A stretch of DNA of 64,000 nt from Hydrogenophaga taeniospiralis CCUG 15921 (GTDB lineage: Bacteria > Pseudomonadota > Gammaproteobacteria > Burkholderiales > Burkholderiaceae_C), in contig NZ_BCWR01000001.1 of the NCBI RefSeq assembly GCF_001592305.1, positions 124,001-188,000 of the forward strand. Direction: 5' to 3'. Below the pieces are notes generated by a model. The model made no database searches, was not told the origin of the DNA, and worked only from the letters and a program-made list of their open reading frames with translations. Made by a program: the position numbers and the translations under genes. Position 1 is the stretch's first letter. Every line of letters starts with the position of its first letter. Shown here piece by piece: positions 36,077 through 44,064 of the stretch.

Positions 36077-36778
36077 ATGGGCCAGCCCACCGCCCTGCTC
36101 GAAGCCTGGAGACACGCCAGTCCGGCGGTGTCCAGCACCCTGGTGGTGCCCGATGGCTGCCGGGACCTGATTGCCATTGAGATCCCCGGGCAACCTGCGC
36201 GGTGGCTGGTTTCACCCCTGGCCGACAGCGGCTACACCGTTGAAGGCGTTGCCGGTGCCATCTGCACCGGATACCGCCTGCGCCCGGGTACCCACCTCGA
36301 TGAAGACGCCATGCTGCGGCTCGCGCGAGCGGGTGATCCCGCCGATGTGCAGCGGGCGCACACGCTGATCGAAGCCCTCGCCCAAGTGGACAGCGCCACG
36401 ACGGAAGCGCTTGACGCATTGGCGACCTCGCCCGACGTGAGCAGCGCGGCTCGGGCGCTGGGTGTGAGCGAACGCAGTCTGGAACGGCTGCTGCGCGGCT
36501 GCACCGGCCGCACGCCCGTTTACTGGAAGCGCCTGGCCCGCCTGCGCCGTTCGGCTCAGTGTCTGTCGCCAGAGGTGCCGCTGGCCGAACTGGCGGTCGA
36601 TCACGGTTTTTCGGACCAGGCCCACATGACGCGGGAGTTCCGCCAGTGGCTGGGCACCACGCCGGCCCGCGTGCTGGCCTGCGCTTCGTGGCGCCTCCTG
36701 TTGGCCCAGTCGGGTTATGGCGATCCGGTCATCGGGGTGCAGAGTTCGACCAGGAATCCATCCCGGTCGGACACATAG
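36077..36778 (+). CDS. AraC-family transcriptional regulator (short, DUF6597-like N-terminus)
   Basis: About 233 residues. The N-terminal segment VVPDGCRDLIAIEIPG and the C-terminal AraC helix-turn-helix (SSAARALGVSERSLERLL and PLAELAVDHGFSDQAHMTR) define the regulator. ATG 36077 has GAGGTG at 36064-36069; the GTG at 36062 would overlap that ribosome site. The last 64 bases overlap the 3' end of the convergent VOC gene. The sensed molecule is unknown. Confidence 0.85.
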   Translation: MGQPTALLEAWRHASPAVSSTLVVPDGCRDLIAIEIPGQPARWLVSPLADSGYTVEGVAGAICTGYRLRPGTHLDEDAMLRLARAGDPADVQRAHTLIEALAQVDSATTEALDALATSPDVSSAARALGVSERSLERLLRGCTGRTPVYWKRLARLRRSAQCLSPEVPLAELAVDHGFSDQAHMTREFRQWLGTTPARVLACASWRLLLAQSGYGDPVIGVQSSTRNPSRSDT

Positions 36779-37104
36779 GCCACCGTCTGCCCCCAAGGCA
36801 TGGCCTGGGGAGCCTGCACCAACACGGCCCCCGCGTTCACCGCACGCTCCACAGCGGCAGCCACATCGGGGGTCGTGAAGGCGATTTCGAAACAGGGTGC
36901 GTCGGCCCGGGCGACCTGTGGATGCTTGCCCAGCCGGCGCATCAGTTCACGCGAGGAAAACGCGAGCGAGGTGCTGCCCGTGTCCAGCTCGCCGAAATCG
37001 CCCTCCTCGTGGACGAACTTCGCGGCCAGGCCAAAGGCCTGTTGGTAGAACTCGACGGAATGCCTGACGTCCTCGACGTACAGGATGGTGTAACCCAGTT
37101 GCAT
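36715..37104 (-). CDS. VOC-family (glyoxalase/dioxygenase fold) protein
   Basis: 129 residues with paired beta-alpha-beta-beta-beta units: LGYTILYVEDVRHSVEFYQQ at the start and CFEIAFTTPDVAAAVERAV in the second half. Metal-ligand-like residues are the glutamate of ELDTG and the C-terminal VELC. The vicinal oxygen chelate superfamily includes lyases, dioxygenases and resistance proteins; the substrate is not evident. It converges on and overlaps the AraC gene. Confidence 0.85.
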   Translation of the reverse strand: MQLGYTILYVEDVRHSVEFYQQAFGLAAKFVHEEGDFGELDTGSTSLAFSSRELMRRLGKHPQVARADAPCFEIAFTTPDVAAAVERAVNAGAVLVQAPQAMPWGQTVAYVSDRDGFLVELCTPMTGSP

Positions 37105-37189
37105 AGAGACTCCTTGAATAGAGAGCCCGGACTCTACCGATGCAAACGCCCTGGGTCTTGAAGAAATCCGACAACGAAGGCCGCAGTGA

Positions 37190-38617
37190 TCAGAAGTCGC
37201 CGCCGCCCGCCAGGCTCTCGAAGCGGGTGAGCATGTTCAGGAACGCCAGCTTCACTGTGCCGGTGGGGCCGTTTCGCTGTTTTCCGATGATGATCTCGGC
37301 CACGCCCGGCTCCTTGCACGCGTCCTTGGTGTAGTACTCGTCGCGGTAGATGAACATGATGATGTCCGCGTCCTGCTCGATGGCGCCCGACTCACGCAGA
37401 TCGCTCATCATGGGACGCTTGTCGGTGCGGGTTTCCACGCTGCGGTTGAGCTGCGAAAGCGCGATCACCGGACATTGCAGTTCCTTGGCGAGCATCTTCA
37501 AACCCCGCGAAATCTCGCCCAGTTCGGAAGCACGGTTGTCACCGTCGCCGCCGTTGCCGCTCATGAGCTGCAAATAGTCGACCACGATCAGGCCCAGCTT
37601 GCCGCACTGCCGCGAGAGCCGCCGGGCGTTGGCGCGCAATACGCTGGCGGACAGACCCGGGGTCTCGTCGATGTGCAGCGACACGTTGCGCAGCTTCTCG
37701 ATGGCCTCGGTCAGGCGTGGCCATTCGTCATCCGTGAGCTTGCCGTTGCGCAGGTGGCTCTGGTTGATGCGGCCGATCGAACCGACGATACGCACGGCCA
37801 GCTGGGACGCTCCCATTTCCATGGAGAACACCGCCACCGGCAGCCCCTCGTTGAGCGCCACGTGTTCGGCGATGTTGATGGCGAACGCGGTTTTCCCCAT
37901 GGACGGCCTGGCGGCCAGCACCACCAGGTCGCCGGCCTGCAGGCCCGAGGTCATGCGGTCCAGATCGATGAAGCCGGTAGGCACGCCAGTGATGTCGTTC
38001 GGGTTGTCCGCCATCTCCTGCACGCGATCGAGCAGGTCGACCACCAGCGTGTCCATGCCCTGGAAGCCCTCCTTCATGCGCGAGCCCTCTTCCCCGATGT
38101 GGAAGATCTTCTGCTCGGCTTCGTCCAGGATTTTTTCAACCGGCCGGCCCTGCGTGTTGAAGGCGGCCGTCGCAATTTCATCGCTCGCCGCCACCAGTTT
38201 GCGCAGGATCGCGCGCTCGCGCACGATCTCGGCGTAGCGCCGGATATTGGCTGCGCTGGGCACGTACTGCGCCAACGAATTCAGATAGGCCAGACCACCC
38301 GCCTCATCGGCCTTGCCCAGATTCTGCAGGTGCTCGTACACCGTCACCACGTCCGCCGGCTTGCTGGCGTTGACCAGTGTGGCGATGGCCGAATAGGTCA
38401 ACCGATGTTCGTAACGGTAGAAGTCGGAATCGCCGACCAGGTCGGCAACCCGGTCCCAGGCCGCGTTATCCAGCAGCAGCCCCCCGAGGACACTGGATTC
38501 GGCTTCAATGGAGTGCGGGGGCACCCGCAGCTGATTGATCTGGGGATCGCCTCCCAGGCCAGTCTCATCCAGGCTGGCATCAAAGGACGGGAAGGAACTC
38601 GAAAAAACAGCGGCCAT
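37190..38617 (-). CDS. dnaB: Replicative DNA helicase DnaB
   Basis: 475 residues. An N-terminal helical domain (about 25-130, PHSIEAESSVLGGLLLDN) joins through a linker to the RecA-like motor with Walker A ARPSMGKTAFAIN and Walker B LIVVDYLQLM, and the arginine-finger region SQLNRSVETRTDKRP. DnaB unwinds DNA ahead of the replication fork as a hexamer. The start ATG 38617 (MAAVFSSS) is preferred over a TTG 24 bases upstream. It lies downstream of the rpsF-rplI operon but behind that operon's terminator, so it has its own promoter region. Confidence 0.96.
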   Translation of the reverse strand: MAAVFSSSFPSFDASLDETGLGGDPQINQLRVPPHSIEAESSVLGGLLLDNAAWDRVADLVGDSDFYRYEHRLTYSAIATLVNASKPADVVTVYEHLQNLGKADEAGGLAYLNSLAQYVPSAANIRRYAEIVRERAILRKLVAASDEIATAAFNTQGRPVEKILDEAEQKIFHIGEEGSRMKEGFQGMDTLVVDLLDRVQEMADNPNDITGVPTGFIDLDRMTSGLQAGDLVVLAARPSMGKTAFAINIAEHVALNEGLPVAVFSMEMGASQLAVRIVGSIGRINQSHLRNGKLTDDEWPRLTEAIEKLRNVSLHIDETPGLSASVLRANARRLSRQCGKLGLIVVDYLQLMSGNGGDGDNRASELGEISRGLKMLAKELQCPVIALSQLNRSVETRTDKRPMMSDLRESGAIEQDADIIMFIYRDEYYTKDACKEPGVAEIIIGKQRNGPTGTVKLAFLNMLTRFESLAGGGDF

Positions 38618-38679
38618 GGGCTTTCTTGGTGTGATCTGCAATGGTACGCCCAGCAGGGGCGCACGTCATGGGACAAGTC

Positions 38680-38720
38680 TGTGGACAAGCGGTGCATGGC
38701 GTGGGGATTGGACGGGATAA
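38680..38720 (-). promoter_or_regulatory. Two DnaA-box-like 9-mers upstream of dnaB
   Basis: On the minus strand TTGTCCACA (38680-38688) differs from the TTATCCACA consensus at one base, and TTATCCCGT (38712-38720) shares the first six. They lie 63-103 bases upstream of the dnaB start. DnaA control of dnaB is possible but unproven. Confidence 0.35.
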
Positions 38721-38775
38721 CCCTTTGCACCCCCATGACAGCGTATTCGTGACCGACCCCGGCCATCGTCTGGAA

Positions 38776-38811
38776 AAGAAAAAAGCCGCAGCCCGTAAGG
38801 ACAGCGGCTCT
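38776..38811 (-). terminator. Rho-independent terminator of the rpsF-priB-rpsR-rplI operon
   Basis: On the minus strand AGCCGC...GCGGCT with inner pairing TGTCC/GGGCT is followed by TTTTTTC. It lies about 35 bases after the rplI stop. Confidence 0.88.
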
Positions 38812-38844
38812 CGGACGAGGCGCGCCAAGCGCCTGCGCGCGGAA

Positions 38845-39297
38845 TCAGGCGGTTTCGCCCAGCACCGAAACGTTGACTTCGACCGTCACGTCGGTGTGCA
38901 GGTTCACGTTCACCGTGTAATCACCCACGTTCTTCAGCGGGCCGTTGGGCATGCGCACTTGCGACTTGGCGACCTTGAAGCCTTGCTTGTTCAGCTCTTC
39001 GGACACATCGTGGTTGGTGACGGAACCGAACAGGCGACCGTCCACACCGGCTTTTTGCGACAGCTTGACCGTCACGGCGGCCAGCTTCTCACCCAGAGCC
39101 ACGGCTTCGGCGTGTTTGGCAGCGGCCACTTTTTCGAGCTCGGCGCGGCGGGCTTCGAATTCGGCGATGGCCGATTGGGTCGCACGGCGGGCACGGCCCG
39201 AGGGGATCAGGAAATTGCGGGCGTAGCCGTCCTTGACCTTGACCACATCGCCCAGGGCACCGAGGTTGACAACTTTGTCGAGCAGAATGATTTGCAT
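38845..39297 (-). CDS. rplI: 50S ribosomal protein L9
   Basis: 150 residues with the L9 signature [19 protein letters not shown] and [16 protein letters not shown], the long connecting helix and the C-terminal domain. Last gene of the rpsF-priB-rpsR-rplI operon, 13 bases after rpsR. Confidence 0.97.
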   Translation of the reverse strand: MQIILLDKVVNLGALGDVVKVKDGYARNFLIPSGRARRATQSAIAEFEARRAELEKVAAAKHAEAVALGEKLAAVTVKLSQKAGVDGRLFGSVTNHDVSEELNKQGFKVAKSQVRMPNGPLKNVGDYTVNVNLHTDVTVEVNVSVLGETA

Positions 39298-39310
39298 GTC
39301 AGGCTCTCTT

Positions 39311-39592
39311 TCAGACGCGGTGCTGGTCGCTGTAAGGCAACATGGCCAGGAAGCGGGCACGCTTGATGGCGGTGTTGACCTGACGCTGGTAGAAGGCACG
39401 CGTGCCGGTCAGGCGCGCGGGAATGATCTTGCCGTTTTCGGCGATGAAGTCACGCAGGACGTCCACGTCCTTGTAGTCGACTTCTTCGACGTTCGCCACA
39501 GTGAAGCGGCAGAAGCGCTTGCGCTTGAACAGCAGCGATTGGGTGTTGCGCTTGGGGCGCTTGTCTTTGTTGAAACGTTTGGGTGCAGCCAT
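39311..39592 (-). CDS. rpsR: 30S ribosomal protein S18
   Basis: 93 residues. The S18 core [19 protein letters not shown], and [15 protein letters not shown] are intact. S18 pairs with S6 on the 30S platform. It lies between priB and rplI. Confidence 0.97.
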   Translation of the reverse strand: MAAPKRFNKDKRPKRNTQSLLFKRKRFCRFTVANVEEVDYKDVDVLRDFIAENGKIIPARLTGTRAFYQRQVNTAIKRARFLAMLPYSDQHRV

Positions 39593-39603
39593 GATGGGCC
39601 TTC

Positions 39604-39891
39604 CTATGTCTTGCTGAAATCTTGGATATGGAACACAACGCCTTTGCCGTTGCGTGCATTCGTCAGAAACCCGTGAAACTCACAAACCGCATCAAGCCCC
39701 TGACGGGACAGTGTTTCGGCCTGAGCCCCGAAGGCCACGGCCCTCAGTTGCAGTTTCACCTGTCTGGGGGTGTCCATTTCAACGACCTCGGACTCGTGTT
39801 CGAGCACGATGTTCAGGGCCGGAATGCCTGCCGGTGTGTAACGCAGGCTCTGCACCTGCACCACCACGGCGGACATTTGAAACTGGTTCAC
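39604..39891 (-). CDS. priB: Primosomal replication protein N (PriB)
   Basis: 95 residues with an OB fold: [35 protein letters not shown] and [19 protein letters not shown]. PriB helps PriA restart stalled forks. Its place between rpsF and rpsR is the ordinary arrangement in beta- and gammaproteobacteria. Confidence 0.94.
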   Translation of the reverse strand: MNQFQMSAVVVQVQSLRYTPAGIPALNIVLEHESEVVEMDTPRQVKLQLRAVAFGAQAETLSRQGLDAVCEFHGFLTNARNGKGVVFHIQDFSKT

Positions 39892-39916
39892 CCGCTGACG
39901 ACGTCACGCAGCGCGC

Positions 39917-40291
39917 TTACGCCGCGGCCTGTTCCTGCGGTTGTTGCTGGGACTTGCGAGCCTCTTCGCGCTCGACGGCCTTCATCATGGAAGAAGGGCC
40001 GGTGTCGGCTTTCTTGCGCAGAACGGTCAGGTGGCGCAGCACGGCGTCGTTGAACTTAAAGGCGTGCTCCAGTTCGGCCATCACGGCCTGATCGGCCTCG
40101 ATGTTGACGCACAGGTAGTGGGCCTTGGACAGCTTGTTGATCTGGTACGCCAGTTGACGGCGACCCCAGTCTTCAACACGGTGGATCTGGCCGCCGCCGG
40201 CGGTGATCATGCCCTTGTAACGTTCCAGCATGGCCGGAACCTGTTCGCTTTGATCCGGATGGATCAGCAAAACGATTTCGTAGTGACGCAT
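39917..40291 (-). CDS. rpsF: 30S ribosomal protein S6
   Basis: 124 residues from ATG 40291 ([19 protein letters not shown]), with a GGAG ribosome site just upstream. Conserved [14 protein letters not shown] is present. The C-terminal tail is glutamine/alanine-rich (QQPQEQAAA). First gene of the four-gene ribosomal/primosomal operon. Confidence 0.97.
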   Translation of the reverse strand: MRHYEIVLLIHPDQSEQVPAMLERYKGMITAGGGQIHRVEDWGRRQLAYQINKLSKAHYLCVNIEADQAVMAELEHAFKFNDAVLRHLTVLRKKADTGPSSMMKAVEREEARKSQQQPQEQAAA

Positions 40292-40314
40292 AGACTCTCC
40301 TTGTGGATGGACAA

Positions 40315-40371
40315 CGCCCACACATGTGAAGTGGGCGCTTGAGGTGAGCTGCCCCCAGCGTCGATTCGGGG
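40315..40371 (-). promoter_or_regulatory. Structured rpsF leader (possible S6:S18 autoregulatory site)
   Basis: The roughly 95-base leader holds two hairpins on the minus strand: CCCC/GGGG around GAATCGACGCT (40353-40371) and CGCCCAC/GTGGGCG (40315-40337). Leaders bound by the S6:S18 complex are known in many bacteria; I cannot confirm the specific motif here. Confidence 0.35.
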
Positions 40372-40391
40372 TGCAGCAAGGCAAGCCCGCG

Positions 40392-40420
40392 ATTCTAGCA
40401 AAAAACCCGGCCAGTCGCAA
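40392..40420 (-). promoter_or_regulatory. Sigma-70 promoter of the rpsF operon, embedded in an upstream terminator
   Basis: On the minus strand TTGCGA (40415-40420) and TAGAAT (40392-40397) are separated by exactly 17 bases. The -35 box lies in the loop and stem base of the preceding gene's terminator hairpin, and the spacer is its stem and T-run. Confidence 0.7.
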
Positions 40421-40433
40421 AACTGGCCGGGTT
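40400..40433 (-). terminator. Rho-independent terminator of the symporter gene at 40497
   Basis: On the minus strand AACCCGGCCAGT, loop TTTGCG and ACTGGCCGGGTT form a perfect 12-bp stem followed by TTTT. It ends transcription from the DUF4212-symporter unit. Confidence 0.92.
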
Positions 40434-40496
40434 CCGTAAGAACAGCCCCGGCGTCAGGCCGCCGGGGCGGATGGCGTCAAGACTCGATGCGGTGCA

Positions 40497-42614
40497 TCAG
40501 GCCGAGCGCAGGCTGGGGTAGCGCACGTGCTCCACCAGTTCCTGCACCTTGCGGCTCGGAGCCGGGGTGACAAGGCTCACTAGGATGATGACGGCGAAGC
40601 CCAGCGGCACACCGAACACGCCGGCCGAAATCGGCAGGATGCCCCACCAGAGCTCGACAGGCGAGGTCACGCCAAACACCCCGCGCAGCCAGGGCTGGGT
40701 CATGAGCATGTAGTAGAAGGTCACTCCCAGACCCGCGACCATGCCCAGCGAGGCGGCGATACCGGTGGCGCGCTTCCAGAAGATGCCGAGCACCAGCGCC
40801 GGGAAGAAAGCTGCCGCCGCGAACGAGAACGCCGCCGAAACCAGGAACAGGATGTCCGCCGGTTTCTGCGCCGCCACGTAGGCCGCGGCCAGTGCCACCA
40901 CCAGCAGCAGGACCTTGGAGATGGTCACACGGCGAGCGGTCGATGCGTTCGGGTCGAGCATCTTGTAGTACAGGTCGTGCGACAGCGCGTTGGCAATGGT
41001 CAGCAGCAGGCCGTCGGCGGTAGACAGTGCTGCGGCCAGGCCGCCGGCGGCCACAAGACCCGAGATCACGTACGGCAGGCCACCAATTTCGGCCGTGGCC
41101 AGCACGATGATGTCGCCCCCGATGCTCATCTCGTTGAGCTGCAGGATGCCGTCCTTGTTGATGTCGGTGATCGATAGCAGCGATGGATCAACCTTGTTCC
41201 ACGAGGCGACCCAGGCCGGCAACTGGTCGAACGGTGTGCCGACCACCATGCTGAACACCTCGTACTTCACCAACACGGCCAGGGCCGGCGCGGTGAAGTA
41301 GAGCAGGAAGATGAAGAACAGCGACCAGGTGACCGACTGCCGGGCTTCCTTCACGCTGGGCACCGTGTAGTAACGCATCAGGATGTGCGGCAGCGCGGCC
41401 GTGCCGATCATCAGGCAGAAGATCAGCGCCAGGAAGTTGCGACGCGATTCGTCGTAGGTCTGCTTCGCTTTTTCATCGCCATTGGGATCGCCCGCGAACT
41501 GTTGCGCGTGAGGTGCCATGCCATTGAGCGGCTTGGCCTTGGTGTCGGCAGAAGCCTTCGCAGCGGTCCAGGCCTTTTTCGCCGCAGCTTCGTCCTTGGG
41601 CAGGGCAGAAACCGCTTTTTCCGCAGCGGAAATGTCGGCCGATGGAGCATTGGCGGCACGCAGCTCGGCCAGCTTGGCTTCGGCAGCGGCCTTGTCGGCG
41701 GTCAGCGCGGCACCCGGATCCTTGAGTTTCGCGGCCAGATCTTCCGAACGCTTCTTGAAGATCTCGCGCACTTCCAGCTCTTTGGGATCGTTGGCCAGCA
41801 GTTTTTCCTTGGCCGTGACCTTCTCCAGCTGGTAGCCGTAGATGGCCTGAGGCACCGGCACGCTGGTCTGTTTCACCGAGAGCCACACCACCGGGATCAT
41901 GTAGGCCACGATCAGGATGATGTACTGCGCCACCTGCGTCCAGGTCACCGCCCGCATGCCACCGAGGAAGGAGCAGACCAGAATGCCGCCCAGACCCAGG
42001 AACACGCCCAGTTCGAACGCCACACCGGTCAGGCGCGACGTGATCAGACCCACGCCATAGATCTGCGCGACCACGTAGGTGAACGAACACAGGATGGCGG
42101 CAAAGATGCCGATGAACCGTGGCAGGTTGCCGCCGTAGCGCTCGCCCAGGAAGTCGGGGATGGTGAACTGGCCGAATTTGCGCAGGTAGGGCGCCAGGAA
42201 CAGCGCCACCAGGCAATAGCCACCCGTCCAGCCCATGATGAAGGCCAGGCCGCTGTAGCCCGTGAGGTAGAGCGTGCCGGCCATGCCGATGAAGGAAGCG
42301 GCCGACATCCAGTCCGCTCCCGTGGCCATGCCGTTGTAGACCGCCGGGACCCGCCGCCCCGCCACGTAGTACTCGGCCGCGTCGGTGGTGCGGCTCATGA
42401 TGCCGATGCCGGCATACAGGCCGATGGTGGCGAGCAGGAAGATGAAGCCGATCCATTCGCGGGAAAGGCCCAGCTGTTCCAGGATCGCGAGCGCGATCAC
42501 GAACACGAAGAAGCCCCCCGTGTACCACTTGTAGACCTTGTTGAGCTGTTGCTTGAACGCCCGGTTGGAGTCCCCGGTGCTCATGCCAGCCTTGGTTTCG
42601 AACATGCCTGCCAT
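40497..42614 (-). CDS. Sodium:solute symporter, VC_2705-type large subunit, with charged insertion and EF-hand-like loop
   Basis: 705 residues, about 12-13 membrane segments, of the sodium:solute symporter family branch that pairs with a small DUF4212 subunit. Family features include YYVAGRRVPAVYNGMATGAD and WTGGYCLVALFLAPYLRKFG. Residues 260-392 form a 130-residue, lysine/alanine-rich hydrophilic insertion predicted as coiled coil, absent from the paralogue at 56013. Residues 484-495 (DINKDGILQLNE) match the canonical 12-residue EF-hand calcium loop. The start ATG 42614 has GAGGAG upstream. It probably imports a short-chain carboxylate such as acetate; substrate is inferred from context. Confidence 0.88.
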   Translation of the reverse strand: MAGMFETKAGMSTGDSNRAFKQQLNKVYKWYTGGFFVFVIALAILEQLGLSREWIGFIFLLATIGLYAGIGIMSRTTDAAEYYVAGRRVPAVYNGMATGADWMSAASFIGMAGTLYLTGYSGLAFIMGWTGGYCLVALFLAPYLRKFGQFTIPDFLGERYGGNLPRFIGIFAAILCSFTYVVAQIYGVGLITSRLTGVAFELGVFLGLGGILVCSFLGGMRAVTWTQVAQYIILIVAYMIPVVWLSVKQTSVPVPQAIYGYQLEKVTAKEKLLANDPKELEVREIFKKRSEDLAAKLKDPGAALTADKAAAEAKLAELRAANAPSADISAAEKAVSALPKDEAAAKKAWTAAKASADTKAKPLNGMAPHAQQFAGDPNGDEKAKQTYDESRRNFLALIFCLMIGTAALPHILMRYYTVPSVKEARQSVTWSLFFIFLLYFTAPALAVLVKYEVFSMVVGTPFDQLPAWVASWNKVDPSLLSITDINKDGILQLNEMSIGGDIIVLATAEIGGLPYVISGLVAAGGLAAALSTADGLLLTIANALSHDLYYKMLDPNASTARRVTISKVLLLVVALAAAYVAAQKPADILFLVSAAFSFAAAAFFPALVLGIFWKRATGIAASLGMVAGLGVTFYYMLMTQPWLRGVFGVTSPVELWWGILPISAGVFGVPLGFAVIILVSLVTPAPSRKVQELVEHVRYPSLRSA

Positions 42615-42618
42615 GGTG

Positions 42619-42879
42619 TTACTCCTCGGTCTCTTCGACACCGTGTTCGATGTCGAGTTTGTTCATGTACCAAGCGTAGTACCCGATGATCAGGCAGTAC
42701 ACCACCAGCGCGCCCTGGGCACCCATCCAGAAACTGAACGGCCAACCGAAGAAGTTGAAACTCAACTCTCGGGCGAAATAGCTCACGACAAATGTCACCA
42801 CGAACCAGATTACAAGCAATATGGCTGTGATGTTGAGGTTTTTCCGCCAGTAGCGGCGGTGGTTATCAGTCAGTTCCAT
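42619..42879 (-). CDS. DUF4212 small subunit of sodium:solute symporter
   Basis: 86 residues with two hydrophobic helices (about 18-40 and 52-74) and the family pattern RRYWRKNLNITAILLVIWF and FWMGAQGALVVYCLI. A perfect AAGGAGG precedes ATG 42879. DUF4212 proteins are always encoded next to the large symporter subunit, here 4 bases downstream, and are thought to form one transporter. A second copy is at 57833. Confidence 0.9.
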   Translation of the reverse strand: MELTDNHRRYWRKNLNITAILLVIWFVVTFVVSYFARELSFNFFGWPFSFWMGAQGALVVYCLIIGYYAWYMNKLDIEHGVEETEE

Positions 42880-43024
42880 GGGATCGACCTCCTTCAACGA
42901 AACCCTTTCGGGCACATCACGAACACCGCCCGTCTCCTCAAGGCAGCCTGCAACCGGTTCGCGTTTTTCGATGATCGGCTCGCACCGACCACCCCTTTTT
43001 CAGCCACACGGCCGAAGCGCCTGG

Positions 43025-43600
43025 TCAGGCCTGGGCGTGGCCCAGACCCGTTTCGCGCTCCAGTTGTGCGGCCACTTTGGGCTCGAACCGGCGGAGATGG
43101 CGAATGATCTTCGCCGCCTCATCAGGCTCTTGCCGGTCCACATGAACCCGGGCCAGCTGATACCAGCCGTAGGGGCTCATGGGTTGCAGTTCGGTGTTCT
43201 TCCGCAAAGCGACCACCGCTTCATCGAAGCGGCGCTGGCGGATGAGACTGAGCGCCAGGCCATACCAGGCCCGGTCCAGTCGGGGGTCGATCTGTGTGGC
43301 GCGCACAAAGGCGGCCTCGGCCTGCTCCAGCAAGCCCAGCTCTTCGCTCAGGAAACCCAGGTTGAACCAGCCAGGCGCCCCATCCGGCTGCAGCGTCACC
43401 ACATGCTGCAGGGTCTGGAGCGCTTCATGCCTGTCGCCGAGTTCGGCCAGCAAATGGGCCCGTGTGGCCAGGGCCAGGAGATCGTCGGGACACTGCGCCA
43501 GCCAGCCCTCCACACGCTCCAGGGCGGCGCGCTTCTGCCCGAACACCAGCAGCACGCGAACCTGCCAGCGCACAAAAAAACGGTTGAGCATCTGGTTCAC
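43025..43600 (-). CDS. Tetratricopeptide-repeat protein
   Basis: About 191 residues of TPR units, for example PDGAPGWFNLGFLSEELGLL and LDRAWYGLALSLIRQRRFDE. It starts best at GTG 43600, which overlaps the stop of the upstream membrane-protein gene as GTGA; ATG 43591 is the alternative. Probably a scaffold protein working with that membrane protein. The two genes lie between the symporter and DUF294 genes; the partner complex is unknown. Confidence 0.8.
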   Translation of the reverse strand: MNQMLNRFFVRWQVRVLLVFGQKRAALERVEGWLAQCPDDLLALATRAHLLAELGDRHEALQTLQHVVTLQPDGAPGWFNLGFLSEELGLLEQAEAAFVRATQIDPRLDRAWYGLALSLIRQRRFDEAVVALRKNTELQPMSPYGWYQLARVHVDRQEPDEAAKIIRHLRRFEPKVAAQLERETGLGHAQA

Positions 43601-43893
43601 TGGCACAGCTCGACTCCGATCTTCAGGCAGTAGGACACCTTGGCCGCGGTGGCGGCAAGCCACACGAAGCCCAGAATGAGAAACGCCACCAAAGGCAGGT
43701 GGCGTTCGAGGACAAATCGGGGCGTCACCCACCGCGCGACGCGAACGAAGGGTTTGCCGAGCAGTTGCAGGACCTGATAGAACAAATTCTGATCCCGGCG
43801 TTGCCCGGCCAGCAGGCCCAGCACCCACTGGCCAAACAGGGCCAGCAAGGCGATTTCGGCGACCAGTTTGACGGCGGTAATCAGTGTCAACAT
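43597..43893 (-). CDS. Small inner-membrane protein, function unknown
   Basis: 98 residues from ATG 43893 (107 from ATG 43920). Two hydrophobic helices (about 5-28 and 65-88 of the shorter form) flank a basic cytoplasmic loop (GQRRDQNLFYQVLQ) with the sequence GKPFVRVARWVTPRFVLERH. It is coupled to a TPR gene by a four-base overlap and is divergent from the DUF294 gene. I do not recognise a named family. Confidence 0.75.
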   Translation of the reverse strand: MLTLITAVKLVAEIALLALFGQWVLGLLAGQRRDQNLFYQVLQLLGKPFVRVARWVTPRFVLERHLPLVAFLILGFVWLAATAAKVSYCLKIGVELCQ

Positions 43894-43968
43894 GTAAGCT
43901 TCTGGTAAAGGTGAGCCCATTCTGGATTCGGACCTTACCGAGTTCTTACAAAAGTGGCCTGCCGGGGC

Positions 43969-43997
43969 CTGATGCAGGTCAAACCCTCTGAGGGTTT
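43969..43997. promoter_or_regulatory. FNR-like site followed by a perfect palindrome upstream of the DUF294 gene
   Basis: CTGAT-GCAG-GTCAA (43969-43982) matches the FNR/Anr consensus TTGAT-N4-ATCAA at eight of ten positions. It overlaps AAACCCTC-T-GAGGGTTT (43981-43997), a perfect 8-bp inverted repeat. The pair lies midway between the small membrane-protein gene and the DUF294 gene and could control either. Regulator identity is inference. Confidence 0.4.
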
Positions 43998-44064
43998 ACC
44001 CGCAATCCTGTCCAGGGGGCCGGTGTAGCATCCACGGCACTTCCGTGCGACCGGTATCAGCCCC

